From: Dastarcus helophoroides
Taxonomy: Eukaryota > Arthropoda > Insecta > Coleoptera > Bothrideridae
DNA length: 64,000 nt
Assembly: GCA_028583605.1 (NCBI GenBank)
Contig: CM053331.1
Coordinates: 39,408,283-39,472,282 of the forward strand
Direction: 5' to 3'
Both the position numbers and the translations under genes were made by a program. Position 1 is the first letter of the stretch; each line of letters starts with the position of its first letter. Below are positions 12,037 to 21,544 of this stretch, piece by piece. The notes beneath the pieces were generated by a model that made no database searches, had not been told where the DNA came from, and saw nothing but the letters and a program-made list of their open reading frames with translations.

Positions 12037-12440
12037 TGGCCAAAATTTCGAATTTTTTTTTAAATTTCAGGTTTTTTCAACATTTCGACATTTTTGAAAA
12101 CTTGAACTTTTCTCCGACGATTTCGACTTTTTAAATTTTTATTTTTCAAAATTTTAGATTTTTTCGAAATCTTGACAATAACAAGTTTTGATAAATTTTA
12201 ACGGTTGGATTTTTTACATTTCGACTTTATTTCAAAATTGAGACTTTTTAAAAAAATTTCGTAAATAGGACGCTTTTTAGACTTTTGAATTTTTCTCAAA
12301 ATTTAAACCCTTTTAAATTGATTTACTTTTTTTGAAGACTTCGACTATTTTTAAGTTTGGACCGAAATTTTACCCTTTTTTGAAAATATCGACTTTTCCA
12401 AATTTAAATATTTTTTCAGAAAATCTCTTTCAGTATTTCT

Positions 12441-12474
12441 CTGAAGATGACAGCTTGGCTGTCGAAACGCGTTA
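12441..12474 (+). ncRNA. hammerhead-ribozyme-like motif, copy 1
   Basis: CTGAAGA matches the hammerhead core CUGANGA. Then come one extra T, a stem-loop GACAGC-TTG-GCTGTC, GAAA, and the palindrome ACGCGT. TCT just 5' of the core can pair with AGA just 3' of ACGCGTT as a short stem I. The extra base at the start of stem II is not canonical. Similar minimal motifs are known from Penelope-like retroelements. Activity is unproved. Confidence 0.3.
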
Positions 12475-12528
12475 GAGCAACGTTTGTTGTGTTTTTTAAT
12501 CTTTCTTGGTTTCAGGGGACAAGTTCTG
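12441..12528 (+). repeat. arm of a foldback element, split by a transposon
   Basis: Matches 28384-28465: hammerhead-like motif, then TTGTTGTGTTTTTTAA, CTTTCTTGGTTTCAGGGGAC and AAG. The pogo-like transposon sits right after it. Beyond the transposon, TTTCAAATTTTCAG continues the sequence seen at 28467 onward. Confidence 0.7.
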
Positions 12529-12530
12529 TA

Positions 12531-12580
12531 GGGTAGATGTACCGTTTGTGGCCACTGTTCCGTTTGTGGCCAGTCTGAGA
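12531..12580 (+). promoter_or_regulatory. left TIR with doubled CCGTTTGTGGCCA box
   Basis: The 26-bp TIR contains CCGTTTGTGGCCA, repeated at once (TTCCGTTTGTGGCCAG, about 12560-12575). Further TGGCCA boxes lie at about 12920, 12965, 12975 and 13005, and near the right end at 15545-15600. Their density suggests transposase-binding sites (inference). Confidence 0.5.
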
Positions 12581-13158
12581 TGTATAGGGATATATTATAT
12601 ATATTATTTTATGATAGCATTTTATAGTGTATTTATAGGGTTTTTGTGTGTGTTGGCTACGCTGTAAACTTTTCCCTATACTGATTGAAAGTATAGTTTG
12701 AGTGATTATTAAAAAAATATCTGGACGCGTGGTGTATCTCACCAAATTATAACTAATTCTTATAAGAATCTCGAGAAAGGCCTGGTAAGTAAATTAATCA
12801 TAATTATTGCAAATCTTAATATTCTTTAAAATTTTAAGCTCTATAGTAGCTAGATAACGTAATAGTATGTTAAAAAAAAATAATTTACTTATAATAACCT
12901 CAAATACTAACAAAATATCCCATGGCCATAAGTGGAACAATAAAAACATGTGATTGCTATTTGTGGCCATACCATGGCCACAAATGGTGCATACACTATC
13001 CAGTTTTGGCCATAATTTTTACTCATTTAATGTATTTTGCTGCCCAACTGTATGTTATTTAATAATTAATATTCAAACAATTAAGATAATATTTCGAAAT
13101 AGAGACTGGAAAAGAAACGTAGTGTTGAAAGATTATTTTTTATCTGTTGCAGGTTAAA

Positions 13159-15420
13159 ATGCCATCAAGGAAAAATCAGAAGCCCGTTGAAAAAATTCCA
13201 AAATCAACAAAAACTGGTATTCAAAAGGAAAAATCTAAAAGGACATTTTTTAATTACTCAGAAACTGACTTACAAAAAGCTTTGGAATTAGTGAAGAATG
13301 GTTGTGCTATTGCAACGGCGTGTAATCAATATAAAGTCCCCAAGAACTACATTACGTAGTAAACTTCGAGGCAAAGTACCAGAAACTACAGGTCGAGTAG
13401 GACCTGAGTCTATACTTGGCCATCATATTGAAGAAAAATTAGAAGAATGGCTATTAGGAACCAGCAGAATGGGTTTTCCTATAAATAGAGATTTCTTAAT
13501 TCATTCAGTGAAACAATTAGTCGACGCAGAAGGTTTAAAAAATCCTTTTAAGAATAATATCCCGGGAAGAAAGTGGTTTGAAGGATTTCTTAAGAGGCAT
13601 CCACGTGTGGGTCAAAAAAGGGCTGAACACCTCTGTAAGGCTCGAGCCATCGTCACTGAATCTGGTATACGGTCATGGTTCTCTCATATAGCTGAAGAAC
13701 TGGGAGAAAATATTAAAATCCTTGATGATCCTCGACGAGTATTCGACATGGACGAGACGGCAGTTCATTTATCACCAAAAGGTGGTCTTGTTTTAGCAGA
13801 AAGGGGAAAAGCTGTGTATGATGTTGCTGGAAACGAAAAAGAAAATGTTACTACACTTTTTATGTAAACGCTGCCGGAGAATTTGCACCATCACTGACAA
13901 TTTTCAAGTATGAGCGACTACCTAAGATTTGCGTTGACTCGGCACCCAAAGGTTGGGGGATAGGAAAATCCGAGAATGGGTGGATGACTAGTGAATCTTT
14001 CTACGAATATTTCACGAATGTTTTCTAACCATTCCTGCTTGAACGCAAAATTCAACTTCCTGTGATAGTTTTCTTGGATGGCCATGTTTCTCATATGTCC
14101 ATTCATCTGAGTAAATTTTGTAAGGATAAACAGATTATCCTGTGCTGTTTTCCACCTCACTCCACGCATATTTTACAACCATTGGACGTTTCTTTTTTTT
14201 TCCTTTGAAGCAAAGATGGAAAAATTTGATAAGAAACTGGCGTATACAAAATGATGGTGTTGATGTTCAGAAACATAACGTTCCAGCTTTTTTATCTAAA
14301 CTTATTACTGAAGAAGATTTTACGACTGTCATAAAGAATGGATTTAAAGCTTGCGTGTGTCGAAACGAAAGATCGAGAAAACAATCAAAATATTTCTAAT
14401 GAAATAAATTTGCAAAGAACCATGCAGCAAGCCTTATCTCATCAAGAATACATCGAGAGTAAAATAAATCCTGAGCTATTACAACGATTCAAAAATGCCA
14501 AAGCTACAGGTATTGATTGGGAAACTGGTGATAAACACGAGTCATTGTACAATTTTTGGGCCCAGGCTGTTGAAGATGACAAACCGGAAAATGAATTGCA
14601 ATCCCCACTTTGTCATCCTCTAGTTCTTGAAAATCCTTCTCCTTTGGCTTCTCATAATGATAATGTTTTCGAATTTCCTTTTCCTGAGTTTGATGCGTCT
14701 AATCTTCATGAAGGTGAGTAAAATTGGAAAAACAGTTAAAAAATAATCTCCCAATGTTGAATTTATTTCAGTGATGTATTCTTTGGATAATTTATAAATT
14801 TTTAAATTATATTTTAATTTGATATTTTTTTTTGCACTTTTTTAGTCGATGAACTGTTGGATTCCTATCCTTCTGATACTCTTAACCAAATTACCGACTG
14901 TGAAGTACCTCTTGCGATTGAATTTCCTATCCTCGTAGATAATCATAAAAACCCGAATATTGTAATCCCTCCTAGTGATGAAGTTATTCAAGAACCTGTT
15001 GTTATGGAAGGTATTATAGAGCCTGTAGTTGAGGACGTTAGTACAACTAATGTTTCTCATTTGAACAGTATTTCAATGCGTCGAAAGTCTTTGGACGAAG
15101 TTATTGATGGAATTTGTATGTGGCCTAAAAAGAAGACTACGACACGAAAACGTAAGGTAGAACATTTACGTTCCGTAATCACAGCTGACAAGTGGATCGA
15201 ACTAATGGAAGCTAAAGAGAATGAGAAAAGCGCAGAAGAAGAAAGAAAGAAGCTTAAAAAAATCGAAAGAGAAGAAAAAAAAGAGCTTAAAAAAATCGAA
15301 AGGGAAGAAAATAAGGAAAGAAGAAAAAAAATTAAAGAAGAAAAATTGGAAGAAAAAGCTAAGAAAAAATTAGCCCAAAAAAAATCAGTTAAACCGCGCA
15401 AAAATGCTAAAAAAAATTGA
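13159..15420 (+). pseudogene. pogo/Tigger-like transposase (CENP-B/jerky type), multiply frameshifted
   Basis: The ATG at 13159 follows a plausible splice acceptor (GTTGCAG, ending 13152). The order is a basic N-terminus; a pipsqueak-type helix-turn-helix (YSETDLQKALELV onward); a CENP-B-type DNA-binding domain (KLEEWLL to WFEGFLKRHP); then the catalytic domain with the three acidic sites FDMDET, FLDGH and QPLD of pogo-type enzymes. A Lys/Glu-rich C-terminal coil lies on a second exon (about 14846-15420) after a possible intron (GTGAGT at 14714, TTTTTTAG ending 14845). Lesions: a shift in a C-run near 13344, a shift with stop near 13862, an in-frame TAA near 14026, a shift in a T-run near 14195, and another near 14350. 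No full-length product can be made. Confidence 0.9.
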
Positions 15421-15809
15421 TGATTTTATGTGTATTACTAATTCTTGTGTCTTGTCTAGCTATTTAATAAATAAAGTGATGCATTGATTGTTAATTAAGA
15501 TAATATTATTAATAATTCCCTTCCAGCAAAAAATTTCAGGCACTATGACCAAAACTGGAACAGCAAATGGCCAAAAATAGTGCTTCTATGGCCACTACTG
15601 GTGAAATTGGTGTAATTATTAATTTTAATTAATTTTACATGACAAATTAAATTTTAAACATTTGGGCTTTTGATATTTCAATTCCTGATAAATTGAAGAT
15701 TTGATTAATTTATTTTTTCTTATTAAATATTTAATTTAAATATATTTAAATCTCAATTAAACATACAAAAAAGCTTAAAGTGGCCACAAACGGTACATCT
15801 ACCCTATTT

Positions 15810-17211
15810 CAAATTTTCAGAAAATTTAGTTTTTTCAGAAAATTTAGAGTTTTGTTTCAGAAAATTTAGAGTTTTTTTGGAAATATCGACTTTTTTGAAA
15901 ATTCCACCTTTTGCATATAAATGTTTTTTTTAAATTGTATTTTTTTGAAAATTGGTTTTTTGGTTTTTTGAAATCTTCACCTTATTTTCAAAATTTCGAT
16001 TATTTTGGAATTTCAGTGACGTATTTTTTAAAACTTCGACTTTTTTGCAAATTGTAATGTTTTTTTTTTTGAAAATTTTAATATTCCTTAAAATTTCGAT
16101 TATTATCTTTGAATTTCAGCGATATTTTTTAAAACTTCGACTTTTTTGCAAATGTTAATGTTTTTTTTTTGAAAATTTTAATTTTCTTTAAAGTTTTGAT
16201 TTCTTTAAATTGGGACATTTTTTTTAAATTGGGACATTTTTTTAAATTGGGACATTTTTTTAAATTGGGACATTTTTTTTAAATTGGGACATTTTTTCAA
16301 AATGTCGACTTTATTTGACATTTACGACTATTCTGCAAAATGTGAAATTTTTCGACGAATTTTTTAAGTATTTAATATTATTTTAAAAATTTCGATATTT
16401 TGTTTTAAATATTTGATATTTTTTCAAAATTTTATTTGTTTTCATGTTTCAATCAAAAATGTCACCTTTTCAGAAAAATATTACTCTTTATCAAACTTTT
16501 AACTGTCAAAAATTCGACTTTTTCGAAAATTTGCTATTTTTCTTAAAATTCGATTTTTGAAATTGGTCAATTTCGATTTGTGCCCAAAATTCGTCTTTTT
16601 TCTTCAAACTATCCAGTTTATTTCCAAAATTTAATTTGGTTTGATAATCCTTTTTTTTTCAATACTTTTTTCGACTAAAATTTTGAAGATCTTTCAATTT
16701 TTTGAAAGTCTTGACAATTTTTTTTCAAAGGTTGACTATTTTCGAAAATTTAGAATAAAAGAGCTTCCATTTTTAAAATTTTGAATCTATTTGAAAATTT
16801 CGCTCTTTTTTAAAATGTTTAAAAATATCAACTTTTTCAAAATTTTGTTTTTTGGTTTGAAAATTTTAATTTCTCTTTGGAAATTCTATGATAAACTATT
16901 TTTTAAAAATCTTGCCTTTCTCAAAATATTCCACTTTTTTTAAAACACTTTCTTGGCCCTAAAATTTCGACTTTTTTTTAAATTTTGCCCATTTTAAATT
17001 TTTTTTCTTTTTGCTTTTAAAATGTCATGATTTTTCAAAACTTTGACTTTTTTGTAAACGTTCAATTTTTTTGAAAAAGTTTTGACTATTATTCAAAATT
17101 TCAACTTTTTCCAATAATTGGAACTGTTTGGAAATTTGGCCCATTTTCAGTTTTTTTCAAAATTCGTTTTGTTTTGAAAATTTCATTGTTTTCCAAAACT
17201 TTGACTTTTTT
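15810..17211. repeat. low-complexity TTTTCGACTTTTTT-type repeats
   Basis: Diverged repeats of a ~17-20-bp core (AATTTCGACTTTTTT), opposite in orientation to the arrays at 21.5-24.4 and 32.9-43.2 kb. A clean block at about 16203-16292 has five copies of AAATTGGGACATTTTTTT. No gene seen; small ORFs are chance. Confidence 0.7.
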
Positions 17212-18490
17212 TGCAAACTTTCGATTTTTTTTCGAGTTGAAACTTTTTGAGAAAATTTCGACTCTTTTTGAAATTTCGATTTTTGTTTTAATTTTCCGAC
17301 TATTTTGCAAAATTCCAAATTTTTTTGAAGATGTGGCAATGTTTGGTCAAATTTTGACTTTTTTCAAAATGTCGCCCGTTTAATTTAAATTTCGACTATC
17401 CTTTTGAAAATTTTTGATTTTTTACGAAAGTTTTTGATCGAAAATTTCGTATCTGTAAGGGGGAGCTACTAGACCCGTGAATAATACTCGAGATTTTTAT
17501 CAGGATTTATTAATTCGAACACACACATCTTATATCCACTTGCATAGGCTTGTCTGACTACTCTGTGTAAAAACGCGGGAGCTGCTAGTGACAGTCGGGG
17601 CTGCCATCTGTCATCGAGATTGACCGCCAAATTCAAATTTGAATTTTATCGTCCTACATATCAAAAAATATTCGACTTTTTTTTTTGAAAATCTATCCAT
17701 AATTTCGAAATTTCTTTGAAAATTTTGATTTTTCTGATAATATTAGCTTTTTTTGAGTATCTGGACTTGACTGAATATTCTTCAAATTTTTTGAACTTCG
17801 ACCTTTTAATCTACTTTTCGTATTTTTAAAAAACTTTAAATTGTTTTGAAAATGTCGCAGTTTTTTCTCAAATTTTCGAATTTTTTGAAAATGTCGACTT
17901 ACAAAATGATTAATTTTTTCAAAATCTTGACCTCAACGCTGACTTTTTGTAAACTTTCGATTTTTTTAAGAATATTTCGACTCTCTCTGAAATTTCGATT
18001 TTTGTTTTAATTTTTCGACTATTTTGCAAAATTGCGAATTTTTCTGAATGTTTGGTCAAATTTTGACTTTATTCATGTCGCCCGTTTTTTTAAATTTCGA
18101 TTATATTTATGAAAATTTCGACTTTTTTTCCAAAATTTTTGATTTTTTGCGAAAGTTTTCGATTAAAAATTTCGGATCAAAAAATATTCGACTTTTTTTA
18201 TAAAAATCTATCCATAATTTCGAATTTTTTTTTAAAATTATGATTTTTCTGATAATGTTAGCTTTTCTTGAGTATTTGGACTTCACTGAAACCTCTTCAA
18301 ATTTTTTGAACTTCGACCTTTTCTCAAAATTTTAACTATTTTCGAACTTTTAATGAACTCTTCGTACTTTTAAAAACTTTAAATTGTTTTGAAAATGTCG
18401 CAGTTTTTTCCCAAATTTTCGAATTTTTTGAAAATGTCGACTTTTTACAATGTTTACATTTTTTCAAAATTTTGACCTCAACGCTGGCTC
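17212..18490. repeat. ~520-bp tandem duplication in the AT-rich repeats
   Basis: Copy 1 is about 17212-17945 without its insertion, copy 2 about 17950-18490. Shared landmarks include AAATGTCGCCCGTTT, AATCTATCCATAATTTCG and TTGACCTCAACGCTG. Copy 1 contains the LTR-like insertion and copy 2 does not. Confidence 0.8.
17454..17658. mobile_element. solo-LTR-like insertion, 205 bp, with TATC target duplication
   Basis: Starts TGTAAGG and ends CCTACA (TG...CA with short inverted ends), flanked by TATC at 17450-17453 and 17659-17662. The neighbouring paralogous copy (about 18172) reads TTTCGGATCAAAAAATATTC without the insertion, giving an empty site. Size, ends and a 4-bp duplication fit a solo LTR of an LTR retrotransposon; a MITE remains possible. 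GC-richer than its surroundings. Confidence 0.75.
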
Positions 18491-18613
18491 AACGCGTATA
18501 AAAAAATGTTCACTTCTAAACGTAGGATTTGATGATCCTATGGTACTAATCGTCCTCCCCCCCCCCTTCCCTTCTCCTATTTTCCGAAAGGTATAACCGT
18601 TTGACTTTTTCAG

Positions 18614-19387
18614 ATACAATCCTTCGTCTCGTCGACCACATCAACCACATCAACTGAGTCGCTCCAGTTCTACAAGAGGGCACCCCGGAAGTTGCAAGGT
18701 TCTTCCGGCGCCCCCACCCTCACCCTCTCACAGACCAGCGAGGAATTCGATGCGAAAGAACTTAGCGTCTCGTCGAGCGCCACCACTGAACCATTCATGT
18801 TCTTTAAGAGGAAGACACCCGGCGAGTTGCAGACGTCGCAAGGCGCTTCCGGCGCCCCCACTGTCGCCGCCACCACACAGACTGGCGAGGAGTCCGATGC
18901 GAAACCGCCTAGCACTTTGCCAAGCGCCACCACCGGGCCATCCCTGTCCTATAGCACGAAGACACTCCGCGAGTTGCAGACGTCGCAAGGCGCCGCCACC
19001 ACACAGACAAGCGAGGAGTCCGATGCGAAACAACGTAGCGCCACCTACAGGTTCTATAAGACGAACAAGCCACCGCCGGAGTGGCAAACGTCGAAAGGCG
19101 CTTCCGGCGCCACCACCGATTTCAAGTTCGTTAAAATGTTGGAGTCCGGCGCTACAGTGAAAGTGCCGAGCGGCCAGCCATTCCAGTTCTATAAGTTGAG
19201 GGAGAGGGCACCCGGGGAGTTGCAGAGGCCGCAAGGGTCGCAAGGGTCTTCTCGCTTCCCAACCCTTGTTCCTTCGCAAACTCGGGAAGAGTTCGATGCG
19301 AAAATTGCTGAATTCAAACGGAAGATGGAGGAGTTGGATAAGCTGATGATGGTTCCGTTGGATAAGATTTTGGAAGATGACAAATGA
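18614..19387 (+). CDS. terminal exon, copy 2 (long form with internal repeats)
   Basis: Follows GACTTTTTCAG (ending 18613), stops with TGA at 19385-19387: 257 codons in phase 0. It begins IQSFVSSTTSTTSTESLQFY. About five diverged repeats of ~35-45 residues follow, each with an aromatic-Tyr/Phe-Lys start, a P-G-E-L-Q-like centre, a Gly/Ser/Ala-Pro-Thr linker and a QT-x-EE-x-DAK end. It closes with the same charged helix and acidic tail as the short copy (IAEFKRKMEELDKLM, LEDDK). The frame is open over the whole expansion, which suggests it was kept under selection. It could be an alternative last exon of the gene at 782-1097 or the end of a tandem paralogue. No known domain recognised; the central part looks disordered. 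Confidence 0.65.
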   Translation: MQSFVSSTTSTTSTESLQFYKRAPRKLQGSSGAPTLTLSQTSEEFDAKELSVSSSATTEPFMFFKRKTPGELQTSQGASGAPTVAATTQTGEESDAKPPSTLPSATTGPSLSYSTKTLRELQTSQGAATTQTSEESDAKQRSATYRFYKTNKPPPEWQTSKGASGATTDFKFVKMLESGATVKVPSGQPFQFYKLRERAPGELQRPQGSQGSSRFPTLVPSQTREEFDAKIAEFKRKMEELDKLMMVPLDKILEDDK

Positions 19388-19622
19388 TGTTTGGGGATTA
19401 TTTTTTGGAAAACGTGCCAATGGCTGATTTTCTAGAATTGCGCGTCTGCTGTTTCGATTTAGAAACGTCCGATCTTGTTGTATATTACAATTAATTGCGA
19501 AATTTTGCATGTTTAACTTAGGAAATTTTCGAGTTATTTGGGTAATAGTACCAACCTCGTTAATTTTGGACTTGGGTGGTGGGTGTATTCGAAAATTGAG
19601 AAGTTTTGCTAAAGACTGATTA

Positions 19623-19628
19623 AATAAA
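19623..19628 (+). terminator. candidate poly(A) signal AATAAA
   Basis: AATAAA 235 bp after the stop of the long terminal exon. The same place in copy 1 reads AATAAT. Confidence 0.4.
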
Positions 19629-20149
19629 GACTGTTAAATATAGGAGGGAGATTAAAAAAACTGAATCGTTTCGTAAAATTTATTTATCAAGTTATTAAAT
19701 AAGGATAATATATATTTACATAATTTCTTTGAACATTTTTAAGCTGTTAAAACTTTGTACCTAATTAATTAAATATCTGCTTTAGTTTTCTATCAGCAGA
19801 GTTAGACACAACTTCTATGTTGAATTTCTTAGCAAAATTTGGGACATTTCAATTGGCGACATTTCTGTATTTGGTTGACCGAATTTCAAACCAACTCATT
19901 GTGAGCAAAACTTCTTTTTATAATTTTTTATATAATTTTATTATGCAACGTTTTAAATTTTGTCTTTTTCTTGTGTTCATGTAAATCGATGTTTTAAATA
20001 TTCTCAAACTTGGTTTTAAAATATGTTCGATGTTAAAATTTCCTTTCGCTCAAAATGTTATTTGTAGTTTTCTAAAACATTTCGAATATTCCAGGAGCAA
20101 GAATATTCGACGCTGGTATCATCTCTTATATTTAAAATATCCATTCGAC

Positions 20150-20645
20150 TTATCAAATGGCGATTTGATCTATCAAATGGCGATTTGATCTATCAAATGG
20201 CGAGTTGATCTATCAAATAACGAGCTGATCTGTGAAGTGGCGATTTGATCTATCAAATTTGATCGTGAAATGGCGGTTTGATCTGCCAAAATCACTTAAA
20301 TGGCGATTTAATTTGTCAAGTGGCGATTTGATCTATCAAATGGCGATTTGATCTATCAAATGTCGATTTGATCCATCAAATGGCGATTTGATCGATCAAA
20401 TGGCAATTTGATCTACCAAATAGCGATTTGATCTACCAAATGGCGATTTGATCTACCAAATGGCGATTTGATCTACCAAATGGCGATTTGATCTATGAAA
20501 TGGAGAATTAAACTATCAAATGGCGATTTGATCTGTCAAGTGGTGATTTGATCTATCAAATTTGATCGTCAAATGGCGATTTTATTAATCGTGATCTGTC
20601 AAATGGTGATTTGATCTGTCAAATGATGATTTGATCTGTCAATAG
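20150..20645. repeat. 20-bp minisatellite, copy-2 array
   Basis: About two dozen copies of GATCTATCAAATGGCGATTT, including a block with CTACCAAATGGCGATTTGAT at about 20410-20480. Paralogous to 7968-8280, but without the 21-bp block. Confidence 0.9.
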
Positions 20646-21540
20646 TTCGTTTTATGTGTTAAAATGTTTTTAATCTATTAAATTTGAAATATTTTATCGT
20701 CTACGTTTAGTATGTTGTATCAGTCTGTTCTTAAATTGTGTTAGGACTCCGCTTCTACTACCTTTTTGATTTATTTTCAAATATTTTATTGTCTACGTTT
20801 AGTATGTTTGTATCACTTTATTCTTAAACTGTGTTATGACTCGGCTTCTTTTGTGAAGCCTTCAAATGTGTTTTTTTTTTGATAGTTTTAATCTTTCTAA
20901 TGAAAATAAAATATAATTGCTTATTTTGAGTTTTATTTTTGAAATTGTAGAGTATGTAGTTACAGTTGACTGGAATTTTCCATAAAATGTCAATTTTTCT
21001 GCATACCATCCAGTTAAAATTGGAAAATCCTTGTTTTGTCTTAACATTTCAACTTTAAAATGGAAATTTTGACGGTTTTTTTTGAGAATGTTGTCGGTTT
21101 TTTTGAAAATGTTATTGATCGTGAAATTTTAGTTTCCTTCTAGTAAATTTGTGTTTGGAAGTTATTTTTTCTTTCTAAAACACCTCCCTCTTTGTATCAA
21201 AATGTCTACTCATTTAAATTAAAAATTTTAATTCTTTCTTAACATGTTATCTTCGATCTCAAAATTTAAATTTCAGAATTCTGAGTTAAAACTTGAAAAA
21301 TTCTAAATTTGGGGTGTGTCAAAAGTTCTAATAAATATTAATCTCGCAATTTTAAATTTATCTAAACATTTGAAACTTGAATATTCGAGTTTTTTCGAGA
21401 ATAAGTCGCTCTATAATAAGCAAACTCTATGGTTAAATCAGGCAGACGACAGTTACGTCCCACCATTTCTCTTTCCCAACAATTTTGATAGTTGGTAGTA
21501 GGGTGCGACCAATAATTGCTATTTTTATTTGGCAAATTTT
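20646..21540. other. duplicated downstream AT-rich sequence
   Basis: A ~75-bp direct duplication (AAATATTTTATCGTCTACG / AAATATTTTATTGTCTACG, about 20688 and 20780) lies at the start; the rest matches 8540-9148. No supported gene. An ORF at 21316-21498 has no recognisable content. Confidence 0.5.
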
Positions 21541-21544
21541 GGTC

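Larger units (their letters stand above)
12531..15804. mobile_element. pogo/Tigger-type (Tc1/mariner superfamily) DNA transposon
   Basis: Perfect 26-bp terminal inverted repeats (GGGTAGATGTACCGTTTGTG..., 12531-12556 and 15779-15804) are flanked by TA on both sides (12529-12530 and 15805-15806), the target duplication of this superfamily. The related, uninterrupted foldback copy at 28465-28480 shows one TA at the corresponding place, an independent check on the ends. Subterminal regions carry many TGGCCA-containing boxes in both orientations. The transposase inside is frameshifted, so this copy is probably not autonomous. Confidence 0.93.
18518..21372. repeat. segmental duplication, copy 2
   Basis: Homologous to 6890-9148, starting in the intron (TTCTAAACGTAGGATTTGAT...) and running through the terminal exon, 3' sequence, GATCTATCAAATGGCGATTT minisatellite and AT-rich tail. 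The exon and the minisatellite have expanded by different routes in the two copies. Confidence 0.85.

Noticed and set aside
18728..19510. Minus-strand 260-codon ORF opposite the long terminal exon
   Set aside because: Arg/Leu/Gly-rich antisense shadow of the GC-rich plus-strand exon, which has splice signals and a paralogue.
7968..20645. CRISPR-like regular repeats
   Set aside because: The 20-bp units are contiguous with no unique spacers, in a eukaryotic genome: a minisatellite.
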